Assembly (NCBI GenBank): GCA_029204225.1
Contig: CM055107.1
Location: 20,083,997 to 20,147,996, forward strand
DNA length: 64,000 nucleotides
Source of the DNA: Diphasiastrum complanatum
Lineage: Eukaryota; Streptophyta; Lycopodiopsida; Lycopodiales; Lycopodiaceae
Direction of reading: 5' to 3'
Position 1 is the first letter of the stretch, and each line of letters opens with the position of its first letter. Both the position numbers and the translations under genes were made by a program. Below are positions 1 to 50,539 of the stretch, in pieces. A model generated the notes under the pieces. That model searched no databases and had not been told where the DNA came from. It was given only the letters and a program-made list of their open reading frames with translations.

Positions 1-217
1 TAAAGGAGGAAGAGGAGATGGAGCTCCAAGTTCTCTCAATTTGAAAATGCGCCAAAAGATCCTTCAAAATGATGTTTCTTGCCTACTTATAGACAAATTC
101 CATGTCTATTGGAAAGTTCCACTTCAATACTATTGTCTTCTTCTATCTCTCTTCTCATGATATTGGAAATCCTAATGTGTAGAATGCATATAATCTTGTT
201 GTACTTGATTCCACACA
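1..217. other. Unassigned flank of copia element A
   Basis: No gene, RNA or repeat is recognisable here. It lies before the proposed 5' end of the first LTR (TGTGAAG at 218) and may be host DNA or an older repeat. Confidence 0.3.
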
Positions 218-1321
218 TGTGAAGTTTAGTGTATAGACTGTTGTAGTATGGATCAGATTGTTGATGAAATGAGATGTGGATTCAAACTAGTGGCAAAGAT
301 CAATAGATTCATTTATGACATTATGGATCTGATTTTTCACATAGTATTGGAGTAGGTTATAGGCTAAAAGTTCGAGTTTGTGCCAAATCAATCAAAAGAT
401 TTGAGGGCGCCACTAAATCTAGCGAGAGATAGAGTGGATCCTTGATCAAATCAAGCAATTTCATTTGTAAAAGTTTGATCTCATGCTCATTTTAGGTCAA
501 GTTGATTGGAAGTAGCTACTTTTTAGTTCTATTGATTGCATCAATGAGATAAAAGTTGCACATGGGGGATAGATATGCATTTTATTAAAATCTATATCAA
601 GTTTGCTAGTTTTTATATAGATTTTGTGAAAAAATCAGATCCAAAACATGCTTAATAGATCAACAAGATCTCAGCCACATTTGGATGCACATCTAGAAAT
701 AGCTAGAAGATAGAAATCACTACTTTATGCATGCTAGAACTTAGAAATGCATGATGATGTGATCATAAACACTTAAATACAGTAAGTGTGAGATTAGTAA
801 AATAATATCTTCCTATCTCGAGTTTTGGGGCCATGCCTATGTTATTTCCATTTTAAACTTTATTGTACATAAAGGTATGTGAATTGAGCACATAACCTTC
901 TAGAATAGGTTGAGTTTGAGTTAGGTAGATTCAAATTTGATGTCATGCAAAAGTTTAGTTTACATGCAATGTCATTCAATATGCATGCATGCAAATGCAA
1001 AGAAGTTTTCATCAAAGAAGTTTTCATGATCTACACATGTCTAGGCAATTTTGAGAGGTGACATGCAGTACATGCAATATCCATGCATGCAGTTATACAT
1101 GTGGATCCCTGTTAGTTGAGTTAACTAAGTTAAGTGGACTTTCCATGCAACTCCACTGTAGAGATTCGAGAAGTTAGTTTTTTCAGTCTGATGTATGCCA
1201 TTGTGCTCTTGCCTTAGATTTTTCAAGTAATCTGTTCTTTGATCAATCTTGTGCAATCACAAGACCTTAGTAAGATCGTGTAAGGTGTGTGGTGAAGTTC
1301 ACACGTGCTAAAAACTTCACA
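218..1321 (+). repeat. 5' LTR of copia element A
   Basis: The 3' end is well supported: CTTCACA is followed directly by TGGTATCAGAGC, a primer-binding site complementary to the initiator methionine tRNA 3' end. About 155 bp of this end, from about 1168, recurs at 3650-3804. The 5' end at 218 rests only on the inverted TGTGAAG motif and is less certain. Confidence 0.55.
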
Positions 1322-1333
1322 TGGTATCAGAGC
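1322..1333 (+). other. Primer-binding site of copia A
   Basis: TGGTATCAGAGC abuts the LTR end. This is the usual plant copia/gypsy PBS, complementary to the initiator Met tRNA 3' end, and primes minus-strand DNA synthesis. Confidence 0.75.
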
Positions 1334-2049
1334 TTCATGCTTTAAAGAGGTGAGGGTGTATACATCATAGCATTAGTGCTTTTGCTTGCAGGAACTCGGA
1401 TATGGGAGAGGAATCCAAACTCGCTGACAAACAAGCCATCTATGGATCATAAGTGGACCAAATCAATACTAATCTGCTTCAGCTGAGCCTTGTACGGACA
1501 TAGAGCTCACACGTGTGAAATCAGCCCTCTTTGTTTGAGTGCTAAGTTATCAAGGAATGACCCAAATTTGATGTTCTATAGCTTGTTGGATAGGTATTGA
1601 AGAGTAGAATGTGTTGCTCGAGTTTCTAAATGAAGAGTTTTAGGCAATCAAAGAGTTTGGGAGAGTACTCATCTCTTGTGATATGCCAAAGTGAGCACAC
1701 ATCAGTTCTTTTCACAAATTTCTTGAATATTCATTATCAATCAAGTAGAATTGGATAGAAGTGAGTGTTGTGAGGTCTTAGACTTTTTATTTCACACAAA
1801 ATATTGTGTATGAGTTGAAAGTAAGTTCCTAGAGAGTTTATCAGTTCTTTGAAACTCGTGGGAGAGATAGACTTCTTACTTGCATGTGCTTCATTTCTAT
1901 GATTGAAGCAAGATCCAAATTCAAGATAGATTGATTTTTTCAGTAGAGATCTAGATCTCACATTCTGTTGCTAGATTTCATAGGTTGCATCAACATTATA
2001 AGTGTTAAATCCTAGGCTGAGATAGCAAGCAACAGTTTCAACTTCATCT

Positions 2050-2805
2050 TTGTCAATACTAGAATTTCTCATAGAGAAATTGTCTTCATCTGATTCACAT
2101 TTCTTGGAGCACAGTGAGAGATTAACATCTTCCAATTATGCAATGTGGAAGATTAGAATGGAATCATTATTGATTCTACAAGATGTAATGGACATTGTGA
2201 GTGGAGTTGAAGAAGAACCTGCAGCACCTAATGAAGCTACAGCATTCAATAAAAGAACCAGAATTGCCCTTCATTTCATAAAAATGAATGTCACAAATGA
2301 AGTGTTAAGAGAGATCAGTACATGCACCACTGCCAAGGAGGCTTGGAACACTCTAAAAACAATCTATGAAATTAAGAATACTTTTAGATTGCTTATACTT
2401 AGAAACCAAATCTTTCCAAGTTATCAGAGAGTAGATGAGAGTGCTTCATCTTATGTAATGAGAGTAAAGGATCTTCATCAAGAGTTAGCTGGTATTGGAG
2501 ATGCTCTTAAGAACACTGAACTTGTTCAAGTAGTCCTTAATGGACTTAGAGATGAGTATGACAATATTGTGCAGACTTATGCTGTCAGGGAGGAACTTCC
2601 ATCCTTGGAAACACTTCAAGGTGTTCTCATTGCTGAAGAAAGTAGGCAAGAGAACAAGATGCTGAGGATCAACAGACTTTCATTGAAAGATGGTGGAGAT
2701 GACAAAGCACTCTTCACCAAGGACAAGTCAAGAAGCAAGAGCAAAGGTCAACAACACTTCAAGAAGGACAAAGCCAAAGAAGGTGGTGAGGATCAATCCT
2801 CATAA
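2050..2805 (+). CDS. Copia Gag capsid protein (UBN2-type)
   Basis: Open frame of 251 codons starting MSILEFLIEKL. It is the Gag capsid protein that packages element RNA in virus-like particles. Family hallmarks are the N-terminal stretch with SNYAMWKIRMESLL (about residues 30-45), KEAWNTLKTIYE near 98, and a central helical domain resembling plant copia Gag (UBN2). The C-terminal 30 residues are rich in Lys, Ser and Asp. A stop at 2803-2805 separates it from a zinc-knuckle-like stretch downstream that is normally part of the same polyprotein. Its long intact frame contrasts with the decayed pol. Confidence 0.8.
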   Translation: MSILEFLIEKLSSSDSHFLEHSERLTSSNYAMWKIRMESLLILQDVMDIVSGVEEEPAAPNEATAFNKRTRIALHFIKMNVTNEVLREISTCTTAKEAWNTLKTIYEIKNTFRLLILRNQIFPSYQRVDESASSYVMRVKDLHQELAGIGDALKNTELVQVVLNGLRDEYDNIVQTYAVREELPSLETLQGVLIAEESRQENKMLRINRLSLKDGGDDKALFTKDKSRSKSKGQQHFKKDKAKEGGEDQSS

Positions 2806-3570
2806 GTTGCAACATCCAGTGGCAAGAAGAAGCTGTCAAAGATCAAATATTTTCTCTATGGTAAGAAAGGCCACTATGCATCAAATTGTTTCAAGAAGAA
2901 GAACCAATCTATGCAAGATAACCTTACTAATGAGGATGAGTGTGAGGGTGTTAAGAGTGAAAGAGAGGATTCTTTAATGATGTCCAATTTTTCATCTTTT
3001 CCTTTCAAGAATGAAGAAATCTGGTCGATAGATAGTGGGGCTAGTTCCCATATGTCTAGTTCTAGGAACTCTTTCACAAGTCTCATGCCATATCTAGGTG
3101 CAAAAAGATCAATCTATACTGCTAATGATGTAGAGTGTAGAATTGAAAGAATAGGTAGTATTCCACTGCATGCATCACATCAAAAACTTTTTGCTTGCAT
3201 GATGTACTTTATGTACCTAGACTAACCAAAAATCTCATTAGTGTAGGACAGTTGTTTGATAGTGGATTGGATGTCAAGTTTTATATTGACGAGTATAATC
3301 TCAAGAGAAAATGAAGTTTTTGCTAGAGGATCTAGAATTGGAAAGTTGTATAAACTAGATTCTAGGGAGAGTGCTAATATTTCAGATATTGCTTATGAGA
3401 CCAAGGCTTCAGGAAGATCTGTGGCATAAGAGATTGGGTCATCCCGATTTCAAAGCCATACAGTCTATGGTCAAGGAAGGAAAAGCTATTAGACTACCAA
3501 AGACATTGTCAAATGAGCTTCAACCTTGTGAAGCTTGTGTTTTGGCATTCCCTCTCTACCCGAGTTTTAT
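2806..3570 (+). pseudogene. Broken copia zinc knuckle, protease and GAG-pre-integrase
   Basis: The remnant of the rest of the polyprotein lies in several frames. Near 2850 YGKKGHYASNCFKK is a zinc knuckle whose first cysteines are lost. At about 3023-3060 WSIDSGASSHMSS is the aspartic protease active site. Further on come LTKNLISVGQLFDSG (about 3225-3260) and LWHKRLGHPDFKAIQ with PCEAC (about 3418-3540), the HHCC-like GAG-pre-integrase. Homology ends at CVLAF, and the integrase core is absent. At least two frameshifts or stops break the reading. Confidence 0.75.
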
Positions 3571-3649
3571 GTGTTGATTTTCTCTCTCTACTCGAGAGCA
3601 GGCTATTTTTCCCATACTGAGCACTTAGAATGACATTCATTCCTCATAG

Positions 3650-3804
3650 TGAGAAGTTAGTTTTTTCAGGCTGATGTATGCCATTGTGCTCTTGCCTTAG
3701 ATTTTTCAAGTAATCTGTTCTTTGATCAATCTTGTGCAATCACAACACCTCAGTAAGATCCTGTAAGTTGTGTGGAGAAGTTCACACGTGCTAAAAACTT
3801 CACA
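3650..3804 (+). repeat. Partial 3' LTR of copia A
   Basis: From GAGAAGTTAG to CTTCACA this matches the last ~155 bp of the LTR ending at 1321, with a few substitutions and short indels. The first ~950 bp of the LTR are missing here, so it is a remnant left by deletion or recombination. Confidence 0.7.
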
Positions 3805-3857
3805 GTAAGGTGTTGTCCATGTCCATACAACAACAGTAGCCTACTGTCCTTCACACG

Positions 3858-4254
3858 TGTGAAAGCGATATCAACAAGAAAATCAACATTCTATATATAG
3901 AAAACCAAGATATCAAGAGAAATACACATGAGATGGACATAGAGTCATAAGAGATGAATTCTCCACATCAAAAGAGAATACAATGATGTGTTCTCCACGC
4001 TGCTACTACTATTTATAGCTGCTCAAATATCATCTGGCCACTTTTCCTAAATGGTAATTTCTTGGTATCTCACCAAATGACCTAGAAATTCTAGTCTAGA
4101 TGCAATTTATGAAAATTAGCCAATTAGAATGGGTCCAAACTCCAAACACTATTTAGGCCTTTATTGACAAATATAAATCTATCTCTAAGCTGATATCTTA
4201 ATTTGGCCTCAAAATTGCCAAGATCGAACAACTAAACTAGTTAAATTTTTCACA
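3858..4254 (-). repeat. Proposed 3' LTR of a second copia element
   Basis: On the minus strand a purine tract (GAAGAGGGAG) is followed by TGTGAAAAATTT, a plausible LTR start at 4254. A matching inverted end, TTTCACA, falls at 3858, giving about 397 bp. The purine tract and TG start are directly visible. The far end is inferred from the short inverted repeat only. Confidence 0.45.
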
Positions 4255-4516
4255 CTCCCTCTTCAACTAGTTTTAGCATAGATTTAGATAGAACTCCAAG
4301 TGATGTTCTATGCTTCATAAACAAGTCTTTTCCCAATGCTTTGGTGAAGATATCAGCCACACACTCCCTTGAAGAAACATGTTGAAGCTCTACCTCCTTT
4401 GCCATGACTTGTTCTCTCACAAAATGATAAGCCACTTCAATATGCTTGCTCCTTGCAAGGATTGCTTGCTCAAACCCCAAGTTACACCTTGACCAAATGC
4501 CTAACCTTCTATTCAA
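4250..4516 (-). pseudogene. Copia Pol C-terminus (RNase H end)
   Basis: The last ~70 codons of a copia polyprotein. ARSKHIEVAYHFVREQV and VADIFTKALGKDLF are signature motifs of the RNase H C-terminus. The frame ends LVEEGV and its stop codon overlaps the start of the proposed LTR, as is usual in plant copia. The rest of Pol is missing upstream (above 4516), so this is a 5'-truncated fragment on the strand opposite copia A. Confidence 0.8.
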
Positions 4517-6925
4517 AATTCAAATATTCTTTGCCATGGATTGACTACCAAAATATTATTCATAACTTTAAATAGCTTCAAGACATTGTCCTAACATAAT
4601 ATCATGGCTATGGTGCTAAGTATGTTTGAATATGCTTACATGGACATTAGGAGAGGATATTGACCAATGGAGCCATTCAAGCTATGGTGTGCATGAGCCC
4701 ATAATCCTTCCGCATCTACGAGGGTGCTGGTGAAATGCTTCGCACATGAAAGCAAAGCTACAAAGAACAAACACAAGATTTTAAAAGGTGAGATTCAAAA
4801 TGATATTTTGGAAAGGACTTTTTGGTCATTCACCAATTCATTTTCATTCATAACAAAGTTCACCCACATGCTTAGATCCAACATAGGGCAAAAACTTCCC
4901 TTGCAAAAGTCTTCCTCAACTTTTGTGAGTTGAACTAGAGATTTATTCAAAAGTACAAAAGACTTTTCACATAATTAACATGCCCAATAAATTGTTGAAG
5001 TCTAAAATGTTTGCAAGACTTCAATGGTCCCCAATCTCTTTAGAAAAAAAAATCCTCAATCTAATAAATCCATATATTATAGAGATTACATTTGAAATTT
5101 CTTCATAACACACCTTATGATCATTTTATGACCTTAGAAAGGTGTTTATATTGACCTTTACCACTAGTCAAGATCATTTAAGAAGTTAACACAAGGTCAA
5201 GATGTAACTTTGAAACCACCAAAAAAGGCCACTACCCTATGCATAAGAAACTGTGTGCTAACTACATCCTCAAATTGTAACATGCCATTTTCTCTCTAAA
5301 TTTGTAATTCATATCACTTTTAAATCTTCTAGACCTATCCATTTTCTTAGAAATACAATCTCATCTTTCCGTTCCTCATAATGTCAACAAGCATGATGTG
5401 GTATATGGTGCAATAGCGAAGCTGATATTCACCATGGCCATGTCCTTGATAAAATTAACATTGTAACAAAATGAGCTTAACATCCCTTTGATTATCATGA
5501 TAAAGAATGAAGGTTGTCCCATAAATGAGAGCACACTCATCAAAATCCATTAGGCCACTTGTGATCTTTGGAAGTCTATCAAGTCTTCTTCATTGTCTCT
5601 CCTTCATTGACAACCATACTTGTAGAGACAACTTCCTGGCTAAGTTAAATGAGACCTCGTTGGCTATCCCTGACAATCTGAATCCTGAGGCGGTAATGCA
5701 ATGAGCCAAGGTGTCTTCTTACATATTTCAAGCTAATAATGATCATTACTTGCCAAAATATGCCATCAATGCAAAATGTTCAATGAGTTGCCTGCTTTGT
5801 GAATATAAAACCTTGAGAATGCTATAATGTTCGAACCCCTCGTGAATGAAAGGGTATCGATTTTCTGGTAGCAAGCCCTTGAGGATTGTTTGAGGCCACA
5901 AAGTTAAACTGCAAACTAAGAGCTGTTCTTCAAACCTAGGCAGTTACTCCATGTACTCTCGCGCCCCTCAGCTCATAACTCCTAAGCACTCTGAAACTGA
6001 AAGGTTAAAATACCTTAGAAATTGTGCGAACTACAAACAAAGCATAATTTCTCTTTAAATGCTTAAAGGTGACTTCAAGGGCATAGGGCATATTTTCAAT
6101 GCCATCTTAACCAGCATAAGACTCTGAAGGATATACTTTAACTGCTGAGCAGAATGTAAAACTTTGAACCTCCTTTGCAAACAGAGTGGATGTAGAAGCT
6201 TGAGCTTAGTTTTCAAATGGAGTGAATCTCTCTCAAGAGAGAAGCCAGATTAGCCTTATGCTAGTGAAGCCAATGTGTGAAAATATATAGTTATGTGCTT
6301 AATCAAATACTCAAAGTGCAGATCTGTCCCTTTTACAAGAATCAACATATGACTAGTTGACTCCAAGCTTGAACATGAACGGGATAAAATTGTATTGGAC
6401 ATACATTTTTGACAGAAACAACAATTGTGATTGAGATCATGAAGTAGAATTATACGAAAACACTTACATGAGCTTTTGTACCTAGGTATATTCACTTTTC
6501 CTATATCTGGCACTGAAGCTCATGACATACATAAAGCTAGTGGTCTTGGAAATTGACATAGCCACTTACAACTCTAAATACAATATCATTAATGTTTTCA
6601 GATGTCAAATAGTTGATGAGAATAATTGCTAAATCTGTCCTGTCCCACATTTCCAAAATTGAGTTGTCCTGGACATGAAAATTGATTCTCAGATCTGTCT
6701 ATCCATCCAGATAATTGGTCTCCCATGGCCAGCAAGTTCTCCCTTGTTGCACAGGACCTGTGATTTGATACATGTATGTATTACATGTGCTGGGGAAAAA
6801 CCATAAGTCTGGCTCATCACCTTATAAGCAATGATCTATTTATCAGGTCCGAGGGCAAGAAATAGTGGCAGGATTCTAAGCATTCAACAACGTTTTCTTA
6901 GTTTTAAATTTCAAAAGGACAAGCT
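4517..6925. other. Unassigned region downstream of CDT2
   Basis: No coding homology is recognised. Only short chance frames occur. The part just below 6926 should contain the CDT2 3' UTR, but I saw no canonical AATAAA on the minus strand close to the stop. Nothing else can be supported. Confidence 0.3.
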
Positions 6926-45460
<38,535 letters not shown>

Positions 45461-45543
45461 GGTTGCGCTGAGATTATCAAGATTTATTCCAAACAAATCA
45501 AATCAGAGCTGCATTTGTTGTTGCTGCAATGCCGAACAGACAA

Positions 45544-45612
45544 CGACTCTCGCTCTCGCTCTCTCCCTGTCTCGATTAAGTTCGTAGTGTTTTATGAATA
45601 CCAATGGCGGGA
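45544..45612 (-). promoter_or_regulatory. Candidate CDT2 promoter elements
   Basis: On the minus strand, about 145 bp before the CDT2 ATG, TCCCGCC (45606-45612) sits directly beside ATTGG (45601-45605, an inverted CCAAT box). TCCCGCC resembles an E2F site but lacks the TT 5' end of the full consensus. A GA-rich stretch (about 45544-45568) lies nearer the gene. An E2F-like and CCAAT pair would suit an S-phase gene. This is suggestive only. Confidence 0.35.
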
Positions 45613-46800
45613 GAACTATGGACGAATCAGGCTTGAGGCCTTGAGCTGTCAATTTTTCACTGTCTCATCTCATCAACAGCCCACTAAGCACTTTCATTTT
45701 GCTCCAAACGTGGGCCCGGAATTCATACTCTTTCAAGGCCTTGGCAACGGAGGAGCTCTCACGAGTGATATCGGCATCATCTGACTAGTTAAAAATAGGT
45801 AAATTCTGAGCCATTGCAGGGCTTCTAAAACGTTTTGAATCTCACCGTACATCTACAACTATTACGTATCGTATTCTCCATCCAATGGTGGACTACTTGT
45901 TGTAGCCACCCTCGCAGCTCCAATGGCTCGTGCTATAGCAGGTAGCCGGCCTTTGGATGGCAGATACCTAGTACATAATCTTCAGTCTTGACTATTCATC
46001 TTCTTCACAGAGGGTGAGTTGTTGTATCATGCTCGAGTTGGGCTCAGCCAGCGAGGTTAGGTTTTATGCACTCTCCCGGTTTGCTGATGCCAAAAGCATA
46101 ATAAAGATTGAGGGTGCATCCACTATTGTCCAACTATTGGGGTGTTTGACCTAATTGCCAAATCTTTTACAAGCCTCAAACTCAAATGTTAGCACATCAC
46201 AAGACTTACACTTCACATAGAAGTGCAGGGCTTGGTGTATCTCTTTGTGGCTCACAGATGGGATGGCATTTTGACCCTCCCTCATGTTGGTTTCATCACG
46301 ATTGGATTATTCAAGATGAAGGTTCCATCTTGCTTATACCCTCCCTCGATCATGATGAGGAAGAATTAGTTGCTCTCATTACATCCACAAAGTCAAGTTC
46401 TCAAGGGTTCCTAAGGAACCAAACTCATAAAGGGTTCTTGAGAAAAATTGGCTCACCACGGGTGGTTCCACTACATATAGTAGCACTTTCACTTTTCAAA
46501 TTTCTAGGACATTGTCAATTATTTCTAAATTGAAAAGGATGTTGAGCCAATCACAAACATAACCATCTTGATGATGATGTTATCACAAGGTTGAATACAA
46601 ACAAAACCATCTTGTCAATGATGATGTCATCAAAAATTGGTTACGAACATACCTATCTCGATGATGATGTGTCTACCACTAGTTGGGACAATTGCAAGGC
46701 ATGTGGAGGATTTATACCAAGTACCCTTGTTGCTATTACATTGAGGAGACAAATTTTCTCAAAATTCTACTACTCATTCTAGAAGAGGATTGAATCTTTC
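45613..46800. other. Upstream of CDT2, imperfect repeats only
   Basis: No gene recognised. At about 46545-46675 there are three imperfect ~50 bp copies containing ACCATCTTGATGATGATGT-like stretches. A plus-strand frame at 46186-46533 shows no known motif. Confidence 0.35.
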
Positions 46801-46859
46801 AAAAATGTATTTCTTAGGAAATTAGAATGCAAAAATGTGCAAGACAGCACAATATATTG

Positions 46860-47303
46860 CAAATCCATATTTGCATTCCAAAGTTGACTTATGGATGGAT
46901 TGAAATTGTTTGTGTATATGTCTTTTGGATGGCACTGTAAAAATATTGTTGGTTTTTTCAAATTGCTACGTATTGCTTTTATATAATCAGGAAGCGGTAT
47001 TTGCAATGTAGCAAGCCATGTTAAAAAATTTGCATGTTTTACTGTATCAATGCAGTTTAATTTATCTTTGATAACATAATATAGATTTTGGTAAAGGTTT
47101 TTGTTGATATTCGAGTTATAACATGTGGATCGGTGATGATGAGTTTGTATATCGACTGTGTGTGTCGAGTTTTGAACTATCACATGAAATGTACAGATCA
47201 ATAAATTGAGCAATTTTAGTTTCAGGTGCTTTTTCATATATTGGTGCATTTGCAACCCATAGTAATCCATGTTCATGTTGACTGCCACGATTTTGAAATT
47301 CAG
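46860..47303 (-). pseudogene. Helitron Rep (HUH) domain, inverted
   Basis: EFQNRGSQHEHGLLWVANAP is the Rep region with the HUH motif (HEH here; the middle residue is normally hydrophobic). After frame changes the text continues with LPDYIKAIRSNLKKPTIFLQ and NNFNPSISQLWNANMDLQYI, the conserved block just before the catalytic tyrosines. The tyrosine region is not recognisable. This domain would nick and join DNA ends in rolling-circle transposition. Confidence 0.7.
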
Positions 47304-47356
47304 TAACAAAAAAAAAAATTGAATATTTCCTAAGGTATTTGTTTTTTACGCGATCT

Positions 47357-49220
47357 GTTGACTATTCAAGCCTTTGTTGCAGAATTCATTTGTAAATATC
47401 GATTAACATCATCGCAAATATGCAAACATCGAAAACCTCAAATAATTAGATACGTAAATTACAACAAACTTAATGATCGTGGAAATTTTTATCGTGAACA
47501 TCTGCTTCTATATAAACCGTTCCAAGTATCAGAATACATGATTCTAGAATCACATTCATCGTACGAAGCTGCGTACCATGCACACTATGACATAATACAG
47601 CACAACAAACAAAAACTACATTTCAGTTAAGAACTTGACAAATACGCACGCTGCAATTGGGAAGACTCCAAAAACGAATCATCAACCACTGAAACATCAA
47701 ATCGAAACTTGAATACTTGTAACATCAATAATTATGATCTACAAATTGAATTTCCAACTCATGCAGAATGCAACCCCAAAAAACAAATAGATACAACTCC
47801 AAAATTAACAAACAAAATCATGAATCAAAATACATATTAGCACGAACTTGCAAAATTAAATCCCATGCAACGCCTGCCTTTTGATGACATAATGCACAAA
47901 AAATAAACAAACAACAAAAAAAAAAATTCATCTATTTTTGACTGGAGGCACTGGTACAAGGAAAACATTTTTTTTACTACTACTTGTACAAAGGTTACTG
48001 CGTCATTACTATAAAGATACCATAGATGATATACAAAATCCAAGAGTATTAATGATGACATATACAGGAAAAGATGTTTTTAATAAGTTCATGAAGCCAC
48101 AATACATTCCATATTACATTTACCTATAAACACAAAAGAATTGACTTCTCTTTCTGGTGACAAAATACAAACGTTATCAATTCAATACAAAAGTTTATGC
48201 CTTGTAGTACTTGATGAAATTTCTTTAATTGGTGAAAGAACTTTCTGATTCGCAGATCAACGACTTCGAACGATCAAACATAATCCAACCGAATTTTTCG
48301 GTGGACTTGATGTTATAACTTGTGGTGATCTATTTCAAACAGCTCCAGTTCTAGACTCCTGGATCTTTAAACAACCTGAAAATAGTTTGGTCACATTTCA
48401 TAATTCATGTTGGCAAAACATGTTCACCTACTATGAACTTGAACAAGTAATGCGACAACAAGATATAGAATTCATACATGTTTTAAATAGAATCAGAGAA
48501 ACCACGCATACATCTGCAAATATCGATTGGTTAAATAAACATTGTCATAAAACACCACCCTCTGTGCCAAGTTTATCGTACCTATTTTACAAAAACAACG
48601 ATATACAACAACACAACAATAAAGTCTACCATACAATCACAAGTATAGAATTCTGTCTACAGGCAATTGACATTCTTAGTGGTACTTGCAGTGCCACAAT
48701 AGTAATACCAAAAGCACCATCAGCAATGCAATCATTAGCAAAAACAAGGCATGTTGGTAGAACTTTGTGCAACAAACAGAGATATTGAAGATGGACTTGT
48801 TAATGGAGCAGATGGCATTTTTCAAACCACAACCATGACCTCTACAAAAGACATTGTATGGATAGAATTCCATAATTCTGAAATAGGTGCAAAAACTCGC
48901 CACAATAATCAATACATCTACAAAATCCATAATATAAACCAAAGATGGACTCCACTTCACGGAATCACGAAAGAATTTCAAGTTGGCCATTCTATTTTTA
49001 ATAAGGTTACAAGAAAACAATTTTCAATCAGAATAGCAATAGCAAGAACAATACACTGAGCCCAAGGTTTAACAATAACCGAACGAGCATTCAACCCAAA
49101 ACATGTTTCGAAACATGGTTTACTGTACACAACACTCACCCGAGTTAAAAAAAACCTAAAAATTTATACATCACATCACCATTAACTTCAGAACACTTAA
49201 AAATCGATCCACGTGTACAA
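47357..49220 (+). pseudogene. Helitron PIF1-like helicase
   Basis: The linker has HRKPQIIRYVNYNKLNDRGN and SYEAAYHAHYDIIQHNK. Near 47940 the Walker A motif reads TGGTGTRKTF (a conserved Gly is Arg). Then come QYKSLCLVVLDEISLIGER (Walker B, DE), GGLDVITCGDLFQTAPVLDS, ELEQVMRQQDIEFIHVLNRI and a C-terminal LTRVKKNLKIY. At least six stops or shifts break the frame. The Walker A change alone would probably disable the ATPase. Confidence 0.8.
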
Positions 49221-49226
49221 CAAGAA

Positions 49227-49913
49227 ATGGCACGTCTAAAAACAACAACAAAATGGGAGTTCCAAATTCCCAATATGTGTAGCTACACAAAAATGCATCT
49301 CATTATTCAATCACTAAACACTAGATCATTATCTAAATACAAACATAGTATTGTAAATGATCATAACCTAATGACATTACACATATTATGTTTACAAGAA
49401 ACCCAAACGCGTAATCATAAACCTTACTTTCCAACAATCTTCAAAGCCATTGACAATTACGTGTTTGCAGGCTCAACAATACTGTATCGTAAAACTGAAC
49501 ACCTTGAACATGTACATAAATTTAATACACTGCACAATGAAATTATTCATGCTACATTTTCTCATAAAGCCTACAATGTACATATTATTGCAATATATAG
49601 ACAGCCAAATAGTACTATTTCCATGTTTATTGAACAACTAAATATAATACTTAACAATATTCCCAAAAATGCACCCACTATTATATTGGGCGACATAAAT
49701 ATTAATGCATTAAACATAAACACTAACTTCCAAAAACTTGAATCATTTATGCGTGAACATAATATACAACTATCCTTTCAACAAGTAACAACTATATATG
49801 GCACCCAATTAGATCATGTTTGGACAAACATAAAAAACCCCAAAAATTTATTTGGAAGTACATACACTTATTGGTCAGATCATTCACCAATATACTACAT
49901 GTGTCAATAAAAA
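49227..49913 (+). CDS. Helentron APE-like endonuclease
   Basis: Open frame of 227 codons. IIQSLNTRSLSKYKHSI supplies the Asn, ILCLQETQTRN the catalytic Glu, TIILGDININALNINT the GD-N box, and YWSDHSPIYYMCQ the final SDH. This is an exonuclease/endonuclease/phosphatase fold as in LINE endonucleases and in the C-terminus of Helentron proteins. Its context behind a Helitron helicase, with no RT nearby, favours the Helentron reading. It is the only intact part of the element. The start used is a Met just after the last helicase stop; the ancestral protein was a fusion. Confidence 0.75.
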
Positions 49914-50539
49914 ACCAATATAAAAGCTTTAACAACATACAATTTATTTCGTGTTGCAAAGGCAGGGCCCAGTGGCTTGCCACATTGCGCTTGTTTTCTT
50001 TTGTTTGCAAAAATGTGGGAGGGCTGAAGTTTATTCCAAGATTGTAGGAATAGGATAAGGTTGTATGAGAGTCACACCTTGGGTCAGGCATTTAGTAAGT
50101 CATATTATTATGTTTTGCCCCATTGCCTTTGACTCATGTCATTGCTTAAGGCAAGCTTATTTTTCAGCTCCAAATTTGCCGTTACTAGATCTTTTTAAGA
50201 CTGTATCACTTATACTATCACTCAAACAATTCAACATAGGCCTCCTTGGTGCCGAGGAGGCCTACTCTAAGTAAAATGGGCACAAGCATGAGATTTCAAT
50301 TTGATTTCCTTATGTTTCTAATATTGTGATGGATGAAGAGCGCCGAGGAGGCCTGCATGGCCTACACAAACTGAAAACAAACAAAGCCCTCAAAGTTTGA
50401 TCATGTAACAAATTGTTAAACGGGGGCGCAGTGAGCGCAGATTTGAAAACTGTTTAAAAAATCCGACTAAGGGGACACCTGTGGGCACACTTGAAGCAAA
50501 AAAAATCTTTCTCACCAAATGGCCCTCACTAACTAAAAC

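Larger units (their letters stand above)
218..3804 (+). mobile_element. Truncated Ty1/copia retrotransposon A
   Basis: The order is LTR, primer-binding site, gag, zinc knuckle, protease, GAG-pre-integrase, then a partial 3' LTR. Integrase core, reverse transcriptase and RNase H are missing: coding homology stops near 3550, about 100 bp before the LTR remnant. The element cannot be autonomous. The proposed 5' LTR starts TGTGAAG and ends CTTCACA, an imperfect inverted pair. No target-site duplication was found, so the outer limits are inferred. Confidence 0.7.
46800..49913. mobile_element. Helentron-type Helitron with inverted Rep
   Basis: The parts are a Rep domain on the minus strand (about 47303-46860), and a helicase linker, PIF1-like helicase and APE-like endonuclease on the plus strand (47357-49913). 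In Helentrons these form a single protein, Rep-Hel-EN, so here the Rep segment has been flipped. A run of A near 47310-47320 marks the breakpoint. Several stops and shifts interrupt Rep and helicase; the endonuclease frame is intact. No terminal hairpin could be assigned. Confidence 0.7.

Noticed and set aside
45515-45784. Plus-strand frame of 89 codons opposite the CDT2 promoter
   Set aside because: Antisense to the 5' UTR/promoter, no homology.
46779-47309. 176-codon minus-strand frame as a gene in its own right
   Set aside because: Part of it is Helitron Rep in frame and part is a shifted reading of Rep; it is a decayed transposon piece.
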